Shown here one piece after another: positions 10,201 through 18,193 of a stretch of DNA of 64,000 nt. The translations under genes were made by a program, and so were the position numbers. A model generated the notes under the pieces. The model saw only the letters and a program-made list of their open reading frames with translations, did no database searches and was not told where the DNA came from. The stretch comes from Myxococcales bacterium UBA1660 (GTDB lineage: Bacteria > Myxococcota_A > Polyangia > Polyangiales > Houyiibacteriaceae), in the NCBI GenBank assembly GCA_002320815.1, contig DCLA01000092.1:74153-138152 (forward strand). Direction: 5' to 3'. Each line of letters opens with the position of its first letter. The first letter of the stretch is position 1.

Positions 10201-11017
10201 CCAGGCCCTCGGCCGGCGGCAGGTCGCCGACGTCGGTGAAGCGGTCGATCAGCACCGCCGCGTTGGGCGGCCGGGCCAGGGGCTCGTGGCTCAGCAGATC
10301 GAGGATCAGCTCTTCCAGGGCCTCGGGGATCTCGGCCAGCGCCGAAGGGGGCGGCAGGGGCTGCTCCCAGGCGTGGGGCAGCATCTCCAGGCTACGCGCC
10401 TCGTAGGGTTTGCGCCCGGTGACCATGGCGTAGGCCAGCACGCCCAGCGAGTAGAGATCCGCGCGGCCGTCGACCGGTTCGCTCCGGAACATCTCCGGCG
10501 CGAGGTAGGCCGGGGTCCCGGCGACGTCGACCACGCGCCCGGCGTTCATGAGCACGCCGAGGTCGAAGAGGACCGCGCGGCCGTCGACGACGCGGACGTT
10601 TCGCGGGCTGAGATCCCGGTGGACCAGGCCCCGGGCGTGGAGCGCGGCGAGGCCGGCGGCGATGTCGCGGAGGTATCCGCACGCCTCGGCGATGGGCAGG
10701 GGGGCGCGATCCCGGAGGACGTCGCCGAGGTCGGCGCCCCCGAGGAGCTCCATGGTGTAGTAGGGCCCCCGCTCGTCGACGCCGTAGTCGAAGGCCCGGA
10801 GGATCCGCGGATGCTGCAGCGACGCCAGCGTGTGGAACTCGCGTTGGAAGCGCGCCACCGCCTTCCGCTGCCGCGCGCCGCCCCCGAAGGTCATCCGCTT
10901 CAGGGCCACGTCGGTCCCGGTCGAGCGGTCGTGGGCCCACCACACCGCCCCCATGCCCCCTTCGCCGAGCTGGGCGCGGAGCTCGTAGCGCCCGGCGACG
11001 ACTTCGCCGACCTTCAC
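7253..11017 (-). CDS. Ser/Thr kinase fused to AAA ATPase and TPR repeats
   Basis: A 1254-residue cytoplasmic signalling protein of the PknK-like layout. The kinase domain (about 9-265) has GEGGMGAVWWAHD, the VAxK-type ALKRM lysine, HRDLSPRN near residue 131, and DLG in place of DFG. A STAND/AAA module follows with a P-loop (EGASGAGKTRLLDEV, near 310) and a hydrophobic-Asp-Asp Walker B-like VLVDDLHRADEA. The rest (about 600-1150) is helical repeat of TPR type, ending in a low-complexity Ser/Thr tail. The frame is open far upstream, but the real start is GTG 11017, with GGAGGACCC before it and an N-terminus beginning MKVGEVVAGRYELR. Its start overlaps the stop of the ABHD18-like gene by 4 bp (GTGA), so the pair is one transcript. 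Confidence 0.9.
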   Translation of the reverse strand: MKVGEVVAGRYELRAQLGEGGMGAVWWAHDRSTGTDVALKRMTFGGGARQRKAVARFQREFHTLASLQHPRILRAFDYGVDERGPYYTMELLGGADLGDVLRDRAPLPIAEACGYLRDIAAGLAALHARGLVHRDLSPRNVRVVDGRAVLFDLGVLMNAGRVVDVAGTPAYLAPEMFRSEPVDGRADLYSLGVLAYAMVTGRKPYEARSLEMLPHAWEQPLPPPSALAEIPEALEELILDLLSHEPLARPPNAAVLIDRFTDVGDLPPAEGLAMGPGFLAAAELVGREEAMVAAETALRSVAEAGFARFAFEGASGAGKTRLLDEVAVRAKLHGVVPLLVTAGEGEGGPHALLGQLVETAFAVLPDDARAASRADADQLGRLFPVVRATHPTSDAEDGAEPAEDRLRSQRATSAFFRRLAARRPIAVLVDDLHRADEASGAALLTLGSDGAHGLALGFTRRLGESFRAPELAGPFERIVERHRLEGLEVDAVAALVRSLFGEVPHLSRLARSLHRSTAGNPLLCVEALRGLLDADAIRYVEGSWILPTEVGEASAELQAITDERLGRVGPLARRLAQILAVHEGPAPLERIVALAAADGEPDAGSVFAALSELARQALVVEHVQGLGFANDTFRRSVAGALDDDARRALHRTVGEVLANEGGVAEAQVGWHLVRGGDRARGAPMLERAGRALYEAQATVDCIAPLEVALDARREAGAPVAVLADLEYLLVNAGWVSDHRAAAAHGEPAAELLGRLAGVDTMHRLGPWMGWHLAFAVASVWAGIRWLFRFGEARGPTPLRALSQYVLALAYATAVAYSGNHREKVRRLIEHMRPFRAFRGQPPYAGYLMVLSMLDVLEGRLAHAARQLGEANRLATRPWLNPLSPMERRTADAGTRSTRTTVDVNQFDPRLHEDVAAVEAIGLAYYVHCAHSIVAVHHRYRGEEKVARDLERDLEATELQLGAWSTELARLLFAHPAYALCHDVEGLKRCLDALERRVAEGMALEERVVITRAEILRERGRFGEALALVEPLLDSLAADEHLYRQYGGSTAAQAALEAGEWSRAAEHAQRVLADGADPDYRVLLPWLRCQRVLGLAEEALGDAEGGARRLEEALVIAEGREVPAMAGQLHEARARVAFAGGDHALFLHHRARAEQWLRPTENPGLIAVVERLFELDRESEVRPVDVRRRRPGATSDASISVLTPVGSDDAATVVGGRSRSASESGSVVAGVGREPSTVAEDRTVASTPGSKTTAE

Positions 11018-11985
11018 GGGTCCTCCAGCCGAGCCATCGCGTCGACCACCGCGGCGCGGTGGACGTGGTGGTGCAGCACGAGCCCGGTGAAGTGACCCGC
11101 CGGGACCCAGCGCAGCTCGGACCCCGGCCAGTGCCGGTGGAGCGCTTCGGCTTCCTCGGCGGGGACGAAGCCGTCGTCCTCGCTGGCCACCAGCACCGCG
11201 GCCTCCGGCACCGCCGGCGGACCGAAGCGATCGATGCGCACCTCGCCGAGAGCCGCGGCGAAGCGCGCGCGGGCGGCCTCGAAGCTCCCCGCCTCCGCGG
11301 CGAGCACGTCCCAGCGCATGGCGTTCATCAGCGCGCCATCGGTGAAGATGGGCTCGGCGCTCAGCGCGGCGCCCCGGGGCGCGACGGCGACCGGGAAGTC
11401 GCAAGCCACCGCCGCGAAGGCGGCCATCATGCCCCCCTGGCTGTACCCGGTGACGCCGACCCGATGGCCGGCGTCGTGGAAGCCGCGCAAGAGACCGGCC
11501 ACCTCCACCACCGTCGCCAGGTTCATGGCGAACTGGTCGGCCACCGTCCGCAGGAGCGCCCCCCGCTGCCCCGCAGGGCGACGCGCGCCGTAGTAGGGCC
11601 CCTCGTAGAGCACGGCGCCGATGCCGCGCGAAGCGAGCCAGCGGGCGAAGACCCGCCGGCGCCCGAAGCCCTCCTCGGCGGTGGCCGGCAACACCAGACA
11701 GAGCGGCGCCCGCGCGCTGGGGACCCAGCGCTCGACGAGCCCCCGGTGGCTCTCCCGCGGGAGCTGGTCGGCCGATGGGGAGACGAACGTGCCGCGGTCC
11801 ACGCGCACCCCGAAGCGGCGGACCGGCGCGTCCCAGCGGACCGTGATCCCCTCGACGGGCCCCGCGAACGACGCCACCCCGCCGACCCGTTCGTCCAGCC
11901 GGTCCCCGAAGCCGTCGGCGTAGAGCCGGGCGAAGGGGCTTCCCAGCCGGGCCAAGACCCGGTCGAAGGTGGCGTGAAGAGGCAC
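11014..11985 (-). CDS. ABHD18-like alpha/beta hydrolase
   Basis: A 323-residue predicted serine hydrolase. The nucleophile elbow is VGVTGYSQGGMMAAF (Ser near 178), the acid is probably in LVASEDDGFVPAEEA, and the base His in PAGHFTGLVLHHHVH. The N-terminal half with LPATAEEGFGRRRVFARWLA and GIGAVLYEGPYYGARRP matches the ABHD18 (DUF2048) pattern. The substrate is unknown. No good ATG is in the right place; GTG 11985 gives MPLHATFDRVLARLGSP and is my choice, with moderate confidence. It is the first gene of a two-gene unit with the overlapping kinase, which could sense or control its product. Confidence 0.8.
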   Translation of the reverse strand: MPLHATFDRVLARLGSPFARLYADGFGDRLDERVGGVASFAGPVEGITVRWDAPVRRFGVRVDRGTFVSPSADQLPRESHRGLVERWVPSARAPLCLVLPATAEEGFGRRRVFARWLASRGIGAVLYEGPYYGARRPAGQRGALLRTVADQFAMNLATVVEVAGLLRGFHDAGHRVGVTGYSQGGMMAAFAAVACDFPVAVAPRGAALSAEPIFTDGALMNAMRWDVLAAEAGSFEAARARFAAALGEVRIDRFGPPAVPEAAVLVASEDDGFVPAEEAEALHRHWPGSELRWVPAGHFTGLVLHHHVHRAAVVDAMARLEDP

Positions 11986-12130
11986 GAGCGATTCGGAATT
12001 TACCGCAAACGTGGAGGGGCCGCGATGGGGGTCGCGGAAAGGCGCCGAAGAAGCCCGCGAAAAAAAAGTCGGCGCCGAGGAGATCGAGCGGCGTCCTCGC
12101 GCGTCGAGTCCCAGCCCAGGAGGAGACCCC

Positions 12131-13633
12131 ATGCCCAAGAGCCCGACCCAATCCCGCGCCCAGCGCCTGCGCCGCTCCCTTCGCCGAAGCCTCGGCGCCG
12201 GAGGAGGCGGGCGCGCCCTCGGCGTCCTCGCCGCCGTCGCCGTCGCCACCGCCGGCATCGTGCTGAGCACCGGCACCCAGGCGGCCCCCATCCCGCCGAA
12301 CCCGGTCACCGGCGTCACGCCGCCTCCCGACGGCACCACCGCGACCCCCGATGCCAGCGGGCTGAGCTTCCAGCAGGGGCCCCTCTCCGGGCACGCGACG
12401 CTGGCCCAGAGCGCCATCCTGGTCGGGAGCCCCCAGCAGGTCCTGGTGGACATCGACATCAAGGCCACCGGCGAAGGGGCGACCACCCGGGTCCCGGTGG
12501 CGATGACCCTGGTCCTCGACCACTCGGGCTCGATGAGCGGGCAGAAGATCGAGCAGGCCCGCCGCTCGGTGCTCCAGGCCCTCGAGCGGATGCACGACGA
12601 CGATTGGTTCGGCTTCGTGGTGTACGACCACGCGGCCCAGACCCTCTTCCCGCTCCAGCCCGTGGGCCCGAACCGCATGCGCATCCGGCAGGTGGTCCAG
12701 TCGGTGGGCGCGGGCGGCGGCACCCAGATCCCCCAGGGCCTGGAGCAGGGCTTCCAGACCCTGCAGGCGGCGCCGGTGGGCTTCGCCCGGCGCATCGTGC
12801 TGGTCTCCGACGGCATCGACGGCTCCGGGGTCGGCCCGACCGGCATCCGCAGCACCGTCGCCCGCTACGGCCAGAGCGGCGTGACCGTGGCCGCCCTGGG
12901 CATCGGCACCGACTACGACGAGGCCTTCCTCACCGCCGTCGCCGACGCCGGCAACGGCGCCTACGCCTTCCTGGCCACCGGCGCGGAGCTCGAGGCCTTC
13001 CTCGCCCAGGAGATGCACGCCGCCAGCGCCCTGGTCGCCGAGCGCGTCGCCTTCGACCTGATGCTCCCGCCGAACACCCGCTTCGTCCGCGCCCACGGCG
13101 CGACCGCCGACCACTTGCCCGGGGGCGTTCGTCTCCAGGCCGGCAACATGGCCAGCGGCGACCAGCGGCACGTGGTGGTCGAGCTGGAGTCCACCGCCGT
13201 GGCCGCCGGTCCCCTCGGCGGCGTGGGGGTCGGTCTGGCCTTCAACGACCGCCAGGCCAACCGCATGACCCAGCTCCAGGCCGGCGCGCTGCAGATCGCG
13301 GGCGTGACCGACTCCGCGGTGGCCGAGGCCAGCCGGAACCCCGCGGCCTTCGCCGCGGCCAAGGCGGTGCTCATCGAGGTCGCCCAGACCGAGGCGATGG
13401 ACCGCTGGCGCCAGGGCGACACCGCCGGCGCCGTGGCGATGGCCCGCAGCAACGCCGCTGCGCTGGACGGCCTGATGCAGTACGCGCCGGCCAGCCCGGT
13501 GCTCCGCGAGCAGCAGGAAGCCGCCGAGGGCGACGCCGAAGCCTTCGAGGCGATGCCCGCCGGCAGCGCCGCCGGTCGGAGCTACGGTCTGGGCAGCAAC
13601 GCCGCGCGCCGCGCGCGCACCACGGGGCTCTGA
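12131..13633 (+). CDS. Membrane-anchored von Willebrand factor A domain protein
   Basis: A 500-residue protein starting at ATG 12131 behind a strong AGGAGGAGACCCC site. A basic N-terminus precedes one hydrophobic segment (about 28-47), acting as anchor or signal. The vWA domain covers about 115-310, with a complete MIDAS metal site DHSGSMS (about 130-136), the TQIPQGLEQG threonine loop and LVSDGIDGSG. It therefore should bind a divalent ion and a protein ligand. The C-terminal third is helical, with no recognised domain. A small membrane protein follows one base after the stop, so they probably form a unit. It is divergent from the ABHD18-like/kinase pair. Confidence 0.85.
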   Translation: MPKSPTQSRAQRLRRSLRRSLGAGGGGRALGVLAAVAVATAGIVLSTGTQAAPIPPNPVTGVTPPPDGTTATPDASGLSFQQGPLSGHATLAQSAILVGSPQQVLVDIDIKATGEGATTRVPVAMTLVLDHSGSMSGQKIEQARRSVLQALERMHDDDWFGFVVYDHAAQTLFPLQPVGPNRMRIRQVVQSVGAGGGTQIPQGLEQGFQTLQAAPVGFARRIVLVSDGIDGSGVGPTGIRSTVARYGQSGVTVAALGIGTDYDEAFLTAVADAGNGAYAFLATGAELEAFLAQEMHAASALVAERVAFDLMLPPNTRFVRAHGATADHLPGGVRLQAGNMASGDQRHVVVELESTAVAAGPLGGVGVGLAFNDRQANRMTQLQAGALQIAGVTDSAVAEASRNPAAFAAAKAVLIEVAQTEAMDRWRQGDTAGAVAMARSNAAALDGLMQYAPASPVLREQQEAAEGDAEAFEAMPAGSAAGRSYGLGSNAARRARTTGL

Positions 13634-13634
13634 G

Positions 13635-14393
13635 ATGCGCGCCCTCCACGTCCTCCTGGGCGCCCTCGCCGGGGTCACCGTGCTGGCTCTCCTGCCCGAG
13701 CTCTCCACCGGGGTCGGCGGCGCGCTGATGGCCTCGGTGGTCGGGCTCCTCGCCGGCGGGGTGGTCCTCGGCCGGGCCCGGGCCGACGCCTTCGGGCTGG
13801 GGGCCCTCGCCGCCCTGGCCGTCTGCGGGGCCTTCGGGCTCCCCGCGATCGCCGGCGGTGGTCTCGGCGTCGCGCTCCTCCACGCCGCGCGGATTCGCCG
13901 CGCGCGGCACTGGCTCGGCGGGGTGGCGGTCGCCCTCCTGGCCTTCGCCGGCGGCGCGCTCGCGGTGGTCCTCCTGCACCGCTTCGCCGGGCTCGGCGTG
14001 GAGCGCGAGGTGAGCGCCCTGGTGGTCGCCGCGGCGCTCACCGCCCTGCCCTTCGCCATCCCCACCGACGACGAGGTCGCCTTCGGACTCCGGCAGGCCC
14101 TCGAGGGCACCAAGGGAGCTCGGCGTTGGCGGCTGCTCCGCGCGCTGGTGGTCCGCCGCCGCGCCGCGCGCCGCCCCGGTGCGTTGGAGGAGGCCTGGGC
14201 GGGCATGCCCGCCATCCTCGGGCGAGCTTCGGACGAGGTGGGCAGCGCGCGTCTGCGGGCCCTGGTCCGCGCCGAGCGAGCCGCCGAGGCGCTGGACCGT
14301 GCCGAGTTGGCCATCGGGAGCGCGCCGGCGCCCTTCGACGCCGAGCGGACCCTGGCCGCCGAGCTGGAGGCCATCCGCGACCTCGAGCGCTGA
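13635..14393 (+). CDS. Polytopic membrane protein of unknown function
   Basis: A 252-residue protein with about six hydrophobic helices in residues 1-145 and a basic, Arg-rich cytoplasmic tail of about 100 residues that looks helical (RRWRLLRALVVRRRAARRP). I do not recognise a family. The ATG at 13635 lies one base beyond the vWA stop codon, so it is almost certainly translated from the same mRNA and may be the membrane partner of that protein. A hairpin follows the stop codon. Confidence 0.7.
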   Translation: MRALHVLLGALAGVTVLALLPELSTGVGGALMASVVGLLAGGVVLGRARADAFGLGALAALAVCGAFGLPAIAGGGLGVALLHAARIRRARHWLGGVAVALLAFAGGALAVVLLHRFAGLGVEREVSALVVAAALTALPFAIPTDDEVAFGLRQALEGTKGARRWRLLRALVVRRRAARRPGALEEAWAGMPAILGRASDEVGSARLRALVRAERAAEALDRAELAIGSAPAPFDAERTLAAELEAIRDLER

Positions 14394-14414
14394 GGGGCTT
14401 CGGTTCCGAGCGAG

Positions 14415-14440
14415 ACGGGCGGCCGGCGACGGTCGCCCGT
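14415..14440. terminator. Hairpin between convergent genes
   Basis: ACGGGCG (14415-14421) pairs with CGCCCGT (14434-14440), and flanking GCGA/TCGC can extend the stem. It lies in the 53-bp gap between the membrane protein stop and the convergent gene at 14447. Confidence 0.5.
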
Positions 14441-14446
14441 TCGCGT

Positions 14447-14860
14447 TCAGAGGGGGCGACCCGTCACGGCTTCATAGCGCTGGGCCAGCCACGCCCGGCC
14501 CTCTTCCGGGGTCGCGAAGCTCTTCATGGGCACCGGCGAAGGCGAGGCCCACTCGATGGCGGTGATGACGCCGCGCAGGAGCGGCGAGGTGAAGATGACG
14601 GCGTTGGCGACGTTCCACCGCACCGTGCGCTCCTTCTCCCGCTCGATGAGCTCCGAGACCCGCCGCCGCTGCGAGGCGTTGGGCGTCGCCGCCCGCCGCG
14701 CGTCGGTGATCGTCACGTACTTCTCCCGGCGGTCCGGGAAACGACTCAGGGTCGCCAGGTACTCGTCCCACCCCGGGTCGCTGATGGAGTCCCCGAAGCG
14801 CACGCGCACCAGGGGCCACTCGGAATCGTCGACCGTGATCACGGGCGGGATCAGTGCCAC
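14447..14860 (-). CDS. SpoIIAA/STAS-like small protein (weak match)
   Basis: About 137 residues from GTG 14860 (a GTG at 14842 is also possible; the longer frame to 14977 overlaps the divergent ligase start and is unlikely). The core reads VRVRFGDSISDPGWDEYLAT, then YVTITDARRAATP, then NVANAVIFTSPLLRGVITA and SFATPEEGRAWLAQRY. The order of strand, ITDAR loop and FxTxEEARxWL tail resembles SpoIIAA-like/STAS folds found in many small bacterial proteins. No phosphorylatable Ser is evident and no anti-sigma partner is adjacent. Treat the family call as tentative. Confidence 0.6.
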   Translation of the reverse strand: MALIPPVITVDDSEWPLVRVRFGDSISDPGWDEYLATLSRFPDRREKYVTITDARRAATPNASQRRRVSELIEREKERTVRWNVANAVIFTSPLLRGVITAIEWASPSPVPMKSFATPEEGRAWLAQRYEAVTGRPL

Positions 14861-14975
14861 CCGGCGCGCCGCGAGGTCAAGGATCCCGTGCGCTGCTCGC
14901 GGCTCCCTCGACGGCAACCCGCTCGGGGTCGCTGCCCCATGCCGCCCGCCGGGCGAGGCCTGGTACCTTTGGCCC

Positions 14976-16073
14976 ATGGCTCAGACGCCGCCCTTCGTTC
15001 GGACCCGCCTGCCTTTCGGGCCCCCGCTGGACGTGATGCTGGCCAAGGCTTCCAAGGGGCTCCCGGCCGGCGAAGGCTGGCTCTTCGAGCCCAAGTGGGA
15101 TGGCTTCCGCACGTTGATCTTCCGGGACGGCGATCAGCTCTTCCTGCAGAGCCGCGACCGGAAGCCCCTGCGGCGCTACTTCCCGGAGCTCGACGCACCG
15201 CTCCTCGCCCAGCTCCCGGACGCCTGCGTGCTGGATGGCGAGCTGGTCGTGGTGCGCGGGAGCTCCCTCGACTTCGAGACCCTCCAGCAGCGGATCCATC
15301 CCGCGCACTCGCGCATCGAGAAGCTCGCCGAGGAGACCCCGGCGCGCTTCGTGGCCTTCGACCTGCTCGCCCTGGGCGAGCGCGACCTGCGCGCGCTCCC
15401 CCAGCTCGAGCGGCGGGCGCGGCTGGAGCAGGTCTTGGCCGATGCCGAGCGCCCGCTGCACCTGACGCCGATGACCCGCGACCGCGCCCTCGCCGAGCAT
15501 TGGTTCGAGCGCTTCGAAGGCGCCGGCCTCGACGGCGTCATCGCCAAGCACGAGACCCTCCCCTACCAGCCGAAGAAGCGGGTGCTCCTCAAGATCAAGC
15601 ACGTGCGCAGCTGCGACTGCGTGGTGGCCGGCTTCCGCTGGCACAAGGACGGCGAGGGCGTACGGGTCGGCTCGCTCCTCCTGGGCCTCTGGGACGACGA
15701 GGGGCGCCTACGGCACGTGGGCGTCTCGGCGTCCTTCAAGGCGCAGATGCGCGAGGAGCTGGTGGGGCTCCTCGCGCCTCTCCGGGAGGGAGCGCTGGAG
15801 GACCACCCCTGGGCGGGCTGGGCCGAGGCCACCGCGGACGGACGCCAGCCCGGGACGCAGAGCCGGTGGAGCGCGGGCAAGGACCTGAGCTGGGTGCCGC
15901 TGCGACCGGAGAAGGTCTGCGAGGTGAAGTTCGGCCACATGGAGGGCGGCCGCTTTCGGCACACGGCCAGCTTCCTGCGCTGGCGCGAGGACAAGCCGGC
16001 CGCGGAGTGCACCTTCGCGCAGATCGAGACCGTGCCGCCCTATCTGGTCCGCGACATCTTCGCCGCGGACTGA
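14976..16073 (+). CDS. ATP-dependent DNA ligase, LigC/LigD-ligase type
   Basis: A 365-residue ligase. Motif I is EPKWDGFR with the adenylated lysine at about residue 40; VLDGELVV and RFVAFDLLALGERDLR are motifs III/IIIa, GLDGVIAKH motif IV, and KRVLLKIKHVRSCDCVVAGF covers motif V and the entry into the OB-fold. The C-terminal half has the OB-fold ending SFLRWREDKPAAECTFAQIE. It seals nicks in DNA and is the ligase part of bacterial non-homologous end joining when paired with a PolDom protein. That partner is encoded convergently, 6 bp away (16080-17390). No Ku gene is present in the window. Confidence 0.92.
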   Translation: MAQTPPFVRTRLPFGPPLDVMLAKASKGLPAGEGWLFEPKWDGFRTLIFRDGDQLFLQSRDRKPLRRYFPELDAPLLAQLPDACVLDGELVVVRGSSLDFETLQQRIHPAHSRIEKLAEETPARFVAFDLLALGERDLRALPQLERRARLEQVLADAERPLHLTPMTRDRALAEHWFERFEGAGLDGVIAKHETLPYQPKKRVLLKIKHVRSCDCVVAGFRWHKDGEGVRVGSLLLGLWDDEGRLRHVGVSASFKAQMREELVGLLAPLREGALEDHPWAGWAEATADGRQPGTQSRWSAGKDLSWVPLRPEKVCEVKFGHMEGGRFRHTASFLRWREDKPAAECTFAQIETVPPYLVRDIFAAD

Positions 16074-16079
16074 GGGGCG

Positions 16080-17390
16080 TCACTCGCTCTCGCCGCCGGC
16101 CTCGCCCGCCCACTCGACCGCCGGATCGTAATCGGGATCGGGCGTCTCCTGGGGCGGGCGCTCGGCCTCGGGGACGTGCCGGAGGTTGACGCGGATGCGG
16201 GTCCAGGTCTTGAAGCGTCCGCGCATCCGATCGACCAACACGTCCGCGGGCTCCAGCTTCGCCGCCGCCTCGGGGTACTTGGCCTTCCAGCGCTCGAGGC
16301 CCGCCTGGGCGTCCTCCTCGTCGGCGGCCTGGGCGATGGTGAGGAGCGGGAACCTCGGCTTGCGGCGGCCCTTCTTCACCGGCTTCTTCGCCCGCGAGGG
16401 CTGCACCCGCGGAGCCTCGCCCTCGCGCTTCTCGTGATGCGGCGGCCAGGGGGCGTCCTCGCGGCCCTCGGCTTCGTGCTTCGCCGCCAGCTCCAGGAGC
16501 GAGTCCAGGGCGCCCGGATGCTCGTCCATCGCCGCGTGCGCGTCCCCCTGCTGCGCCACGATCCCGGGCACCGTGCGCAGCGTGAAGTCCCGCGGGTCGC
16601 AGACGAAGAGCTGGTCCCAGGGCAGCGGCATGGAGACCCGGGCGTCGCTCCGGGGCCGCACCGAGTACGCGCTGGCCGTGGTGCGATCCTTCGCGTTCTG
16701 GTTGTAGTCGATGAAGACGCCGTGGCGCTCTTCCTTCCACCACGCGCTGGTGGCGATGTGGGGCGCGCGCGCCTCGACCTCCCGGGCGAGGGCCAGGGCC
16801 GCAGTGCGCACTTCGTCGAAGGTCCACCGGGGGTGGATGCGCACGTTCACGTGCACCCCGCGCGAGCCGCTGGTCTTGGGCCAGCCGACCAGCCCGTGGT
16901 CGGCGAGGACCTCCTGGACCACCCGGGCCACGTCGAGGATCTGGGGCCACTCCACCCCGGGCACCGGGTCGAGGTCGATGCGTAGCTCGTCGGGGTGCTC
17001 CACGTCCTCGGCGCGCACGGGGTGCGGGTTCAGATCGATGCAGCCCATGTGGGCCATCCACACCAACCCCGCGGGCTCCCGGGGCACGACCTCCTCGGCC
17101 TCGCGGCCGCTGGGGAACTTCAGCACCACCGTGTCCAGCCACTCCGGCTTTCCCTTGGGCGCGCGCTTCTGGAAGAAGTAGTCCGCGGCGATCCCGCGGG
17201 GGTAGCGCTTCATCACGTTGGGGCGGCCGCCCGCGCCGCGGAGCGCCGCTTCGGCGACCGCCGCGTAGTACTCGACCAGCTCGATCTTGGTGATGCCGGC
17301 CTCGGGGAAGATCACCTTGGTCGGGCTGGACACCGACACCACCCGTCCCCCCGCCTCGACCTCGACCCGCCCCGCCTTCTTGGTCGCCAT
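16080..17390 (-). CDS. LigD-type polymerase domain protein (end-joining primase-polymerase)
   Basis: A 436-residue stand-alone homologue of the LigD polymerase domain, an archaeo-eukaryotic-primase-fold enzyme that adds ribo- or deoxynucleotides at double-strand breaks. The catalytic motif is LRIDLDPVPG (Asp139 and Asp141), followed by KTSGSRGVHVNV (about 172-183) and the RVSMPLPWDQL region. VMKRYPRGIAADYFFQKRAPK near residue 59 is the family N-terminal motif. Residues about 300-436 are an extra Lys/Arg- and Pro-rich tail with no known domain. In LigD this domain is fused to a ligase; here it is split from the convergent ligase. Start is ATG 17390. Confidence 0.92.
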   Translation of the reverse strand: MATKKAGRVEVEAGGRVVSVSSPTKVIFPEAGITKIELVEYYAAVAEAALRGAGGRPNVMKRYPRGIAADYFFQKRAPKGKPEWLDTVVLKFPSGREAEEVVPREPAGLVWMAHMGCIDLNPHPVRAEDVEHPDELRIDLDPVPGVEWPQILDVARVVQEVLADHGLVGWPKTSGSRGVHVNVRIHPRWTFDEVRTAALALAREVEARAPHIATSAWWKEERHGVFIDYNQNAKDRTTASAYSVRPRSDARVSMPLPWDQLFVCDPRDFTLRTVPGIVAQQGDAHAAMDEHPGALDSLLELAAKHEAEGREDAPWPPHHEKREGEAPRVQPSRAKKPVKKGRRKPRFPLLTIAQAADEEDAQAGLERWKAKYPEAAAKLEPADVLVDRMRGRFKTWTRIRVNLRHVPEAERPPQETPDPDYDPAVEWAGEAGGESE

Positions 17391-17464
17391 GGAGACGCAG
17401 GCTACTGCCGGATCGACGTCCGTGGCGAGCCCCCGCGAGTCGGTTCGTACTACTCTCCCCGTCC

Positions 17465-18193
17465 ATGATCGCTCTCACCGCGTCCGTCCCCGCCGGCACC
17501 GCCAAGGGTCGCCTCCACCTCCCCGCCGGTGACGGCCCCCATCCGCTGGTCATCGCCCTGGCCGACGCGGGCGGGCTGCGGCCGGCCATGGACACCATGG
17601 CGAGCCACCTGACTGCCGCCGGCTACGCCGTGCTCATGCCCGACCCCTACTGGCGCCAGGAGCCCTGGGCGCCCTTCGACGCCACCACCGTCTTCGGCGA
17701 CCCCGAAGAGCGCGCGCGGCTCATGGCGATGGTGGGGGCGATGAAGACCGACGAGTGGATCGCGGACACCCGGGCGCTCCTGGGCGCGCTCCCCCCCGAG
17801 GTGCGCAAAGATCGCCTGGGCGCCATCGGCTGGTGCATGGGGGGCCGGGCGGCCTTCCTCCTGGCCGCGGCCTTCGGCGACGACGTGGCCGCCGCCGTCT
17901 GCGTCCACGCCGGCGGGCTGGTGGGCGAGACCGAAGCCAGCCCCCACCGCCGCGCCGCCGCCCTCGCCGCCGAACTGCACCTCGCGGTCGCCGACGGGGA
18001 TCGGAGCTGCACCCCCGAGCACCAGGCCACCCTCCGCGAGGCCCTCGACGACGCCGACGTGACCTACCATCTGGTGGTGCACGAGGGCGCCGCCCACGGC
18101 TTCGCGGTCCCCGACTTCGCCGTCTACGACCCCGCCGCCGCCCAGGCGAGCTGGGACGCCGCCCGGGCTCTCTTCGATCGCACCCTCCGCTGA
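17465..18193 (+). CDS. Dienelactone hydrolase family protein
   Basis: A 242-residue alpha/beta hydrolase. The nucleophile elbow is IGWCMGGRAAF, with Cys (near residue 124) instead of Ser, as in dienelactone hydrolases; Asp is in AVADGDRSCTPEHQ and His in VHEGAAHGFAVPD. HPLVIALADAGGLRPAMDTMA is the oxyanion-hole region. Such enzymes open lactone rings or cleave activated esters in aromatic degradation, but the physiological substrate is unknown. It is divergent from the PolDom gene, with a 74-bp shared promoter gap. The next downstream sequence is a gene-free, less GC-rich stretch. Confidence 0.88.
   Translation: MIALTASVPAGTAKGRLHLPAGDGPHPLVIALADAGGLRPAMDTMASHLTAAGYAVLMPDPYWRQEPWAPFDATTVFGDPEERARLMAMVGAMKTDEWIADTRALLGALPPEVRKDRLGAIGWCMGGRAAFLLAAAFGDDVAAAVCVHAGGLVGETEASPHRRAAALAAELHLAVADGDRSCTPEHQATLREALDDADVTYHLVVHEGAAHGFAVPDFAVYDPAAAQASWDAARALFDRTLR

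Noticed and set aside
7253..14374. One 2373-residue leftward frame across kinase, hydrolase region and vWA gene
   Set aside because: Only the part below 11017 has protein-like sequence with kinase motifs and a ribosome site; the rest is antisense to the vWA and membrane protein genes and an artefact of high GC.
14447..14977. Longer start for the SpoIIAA-like gene
   Set aside because: It would overlap the divergent ligase start; the sequence before 14860 is Arg/Gly/Pro-rich and not conserved-looking.
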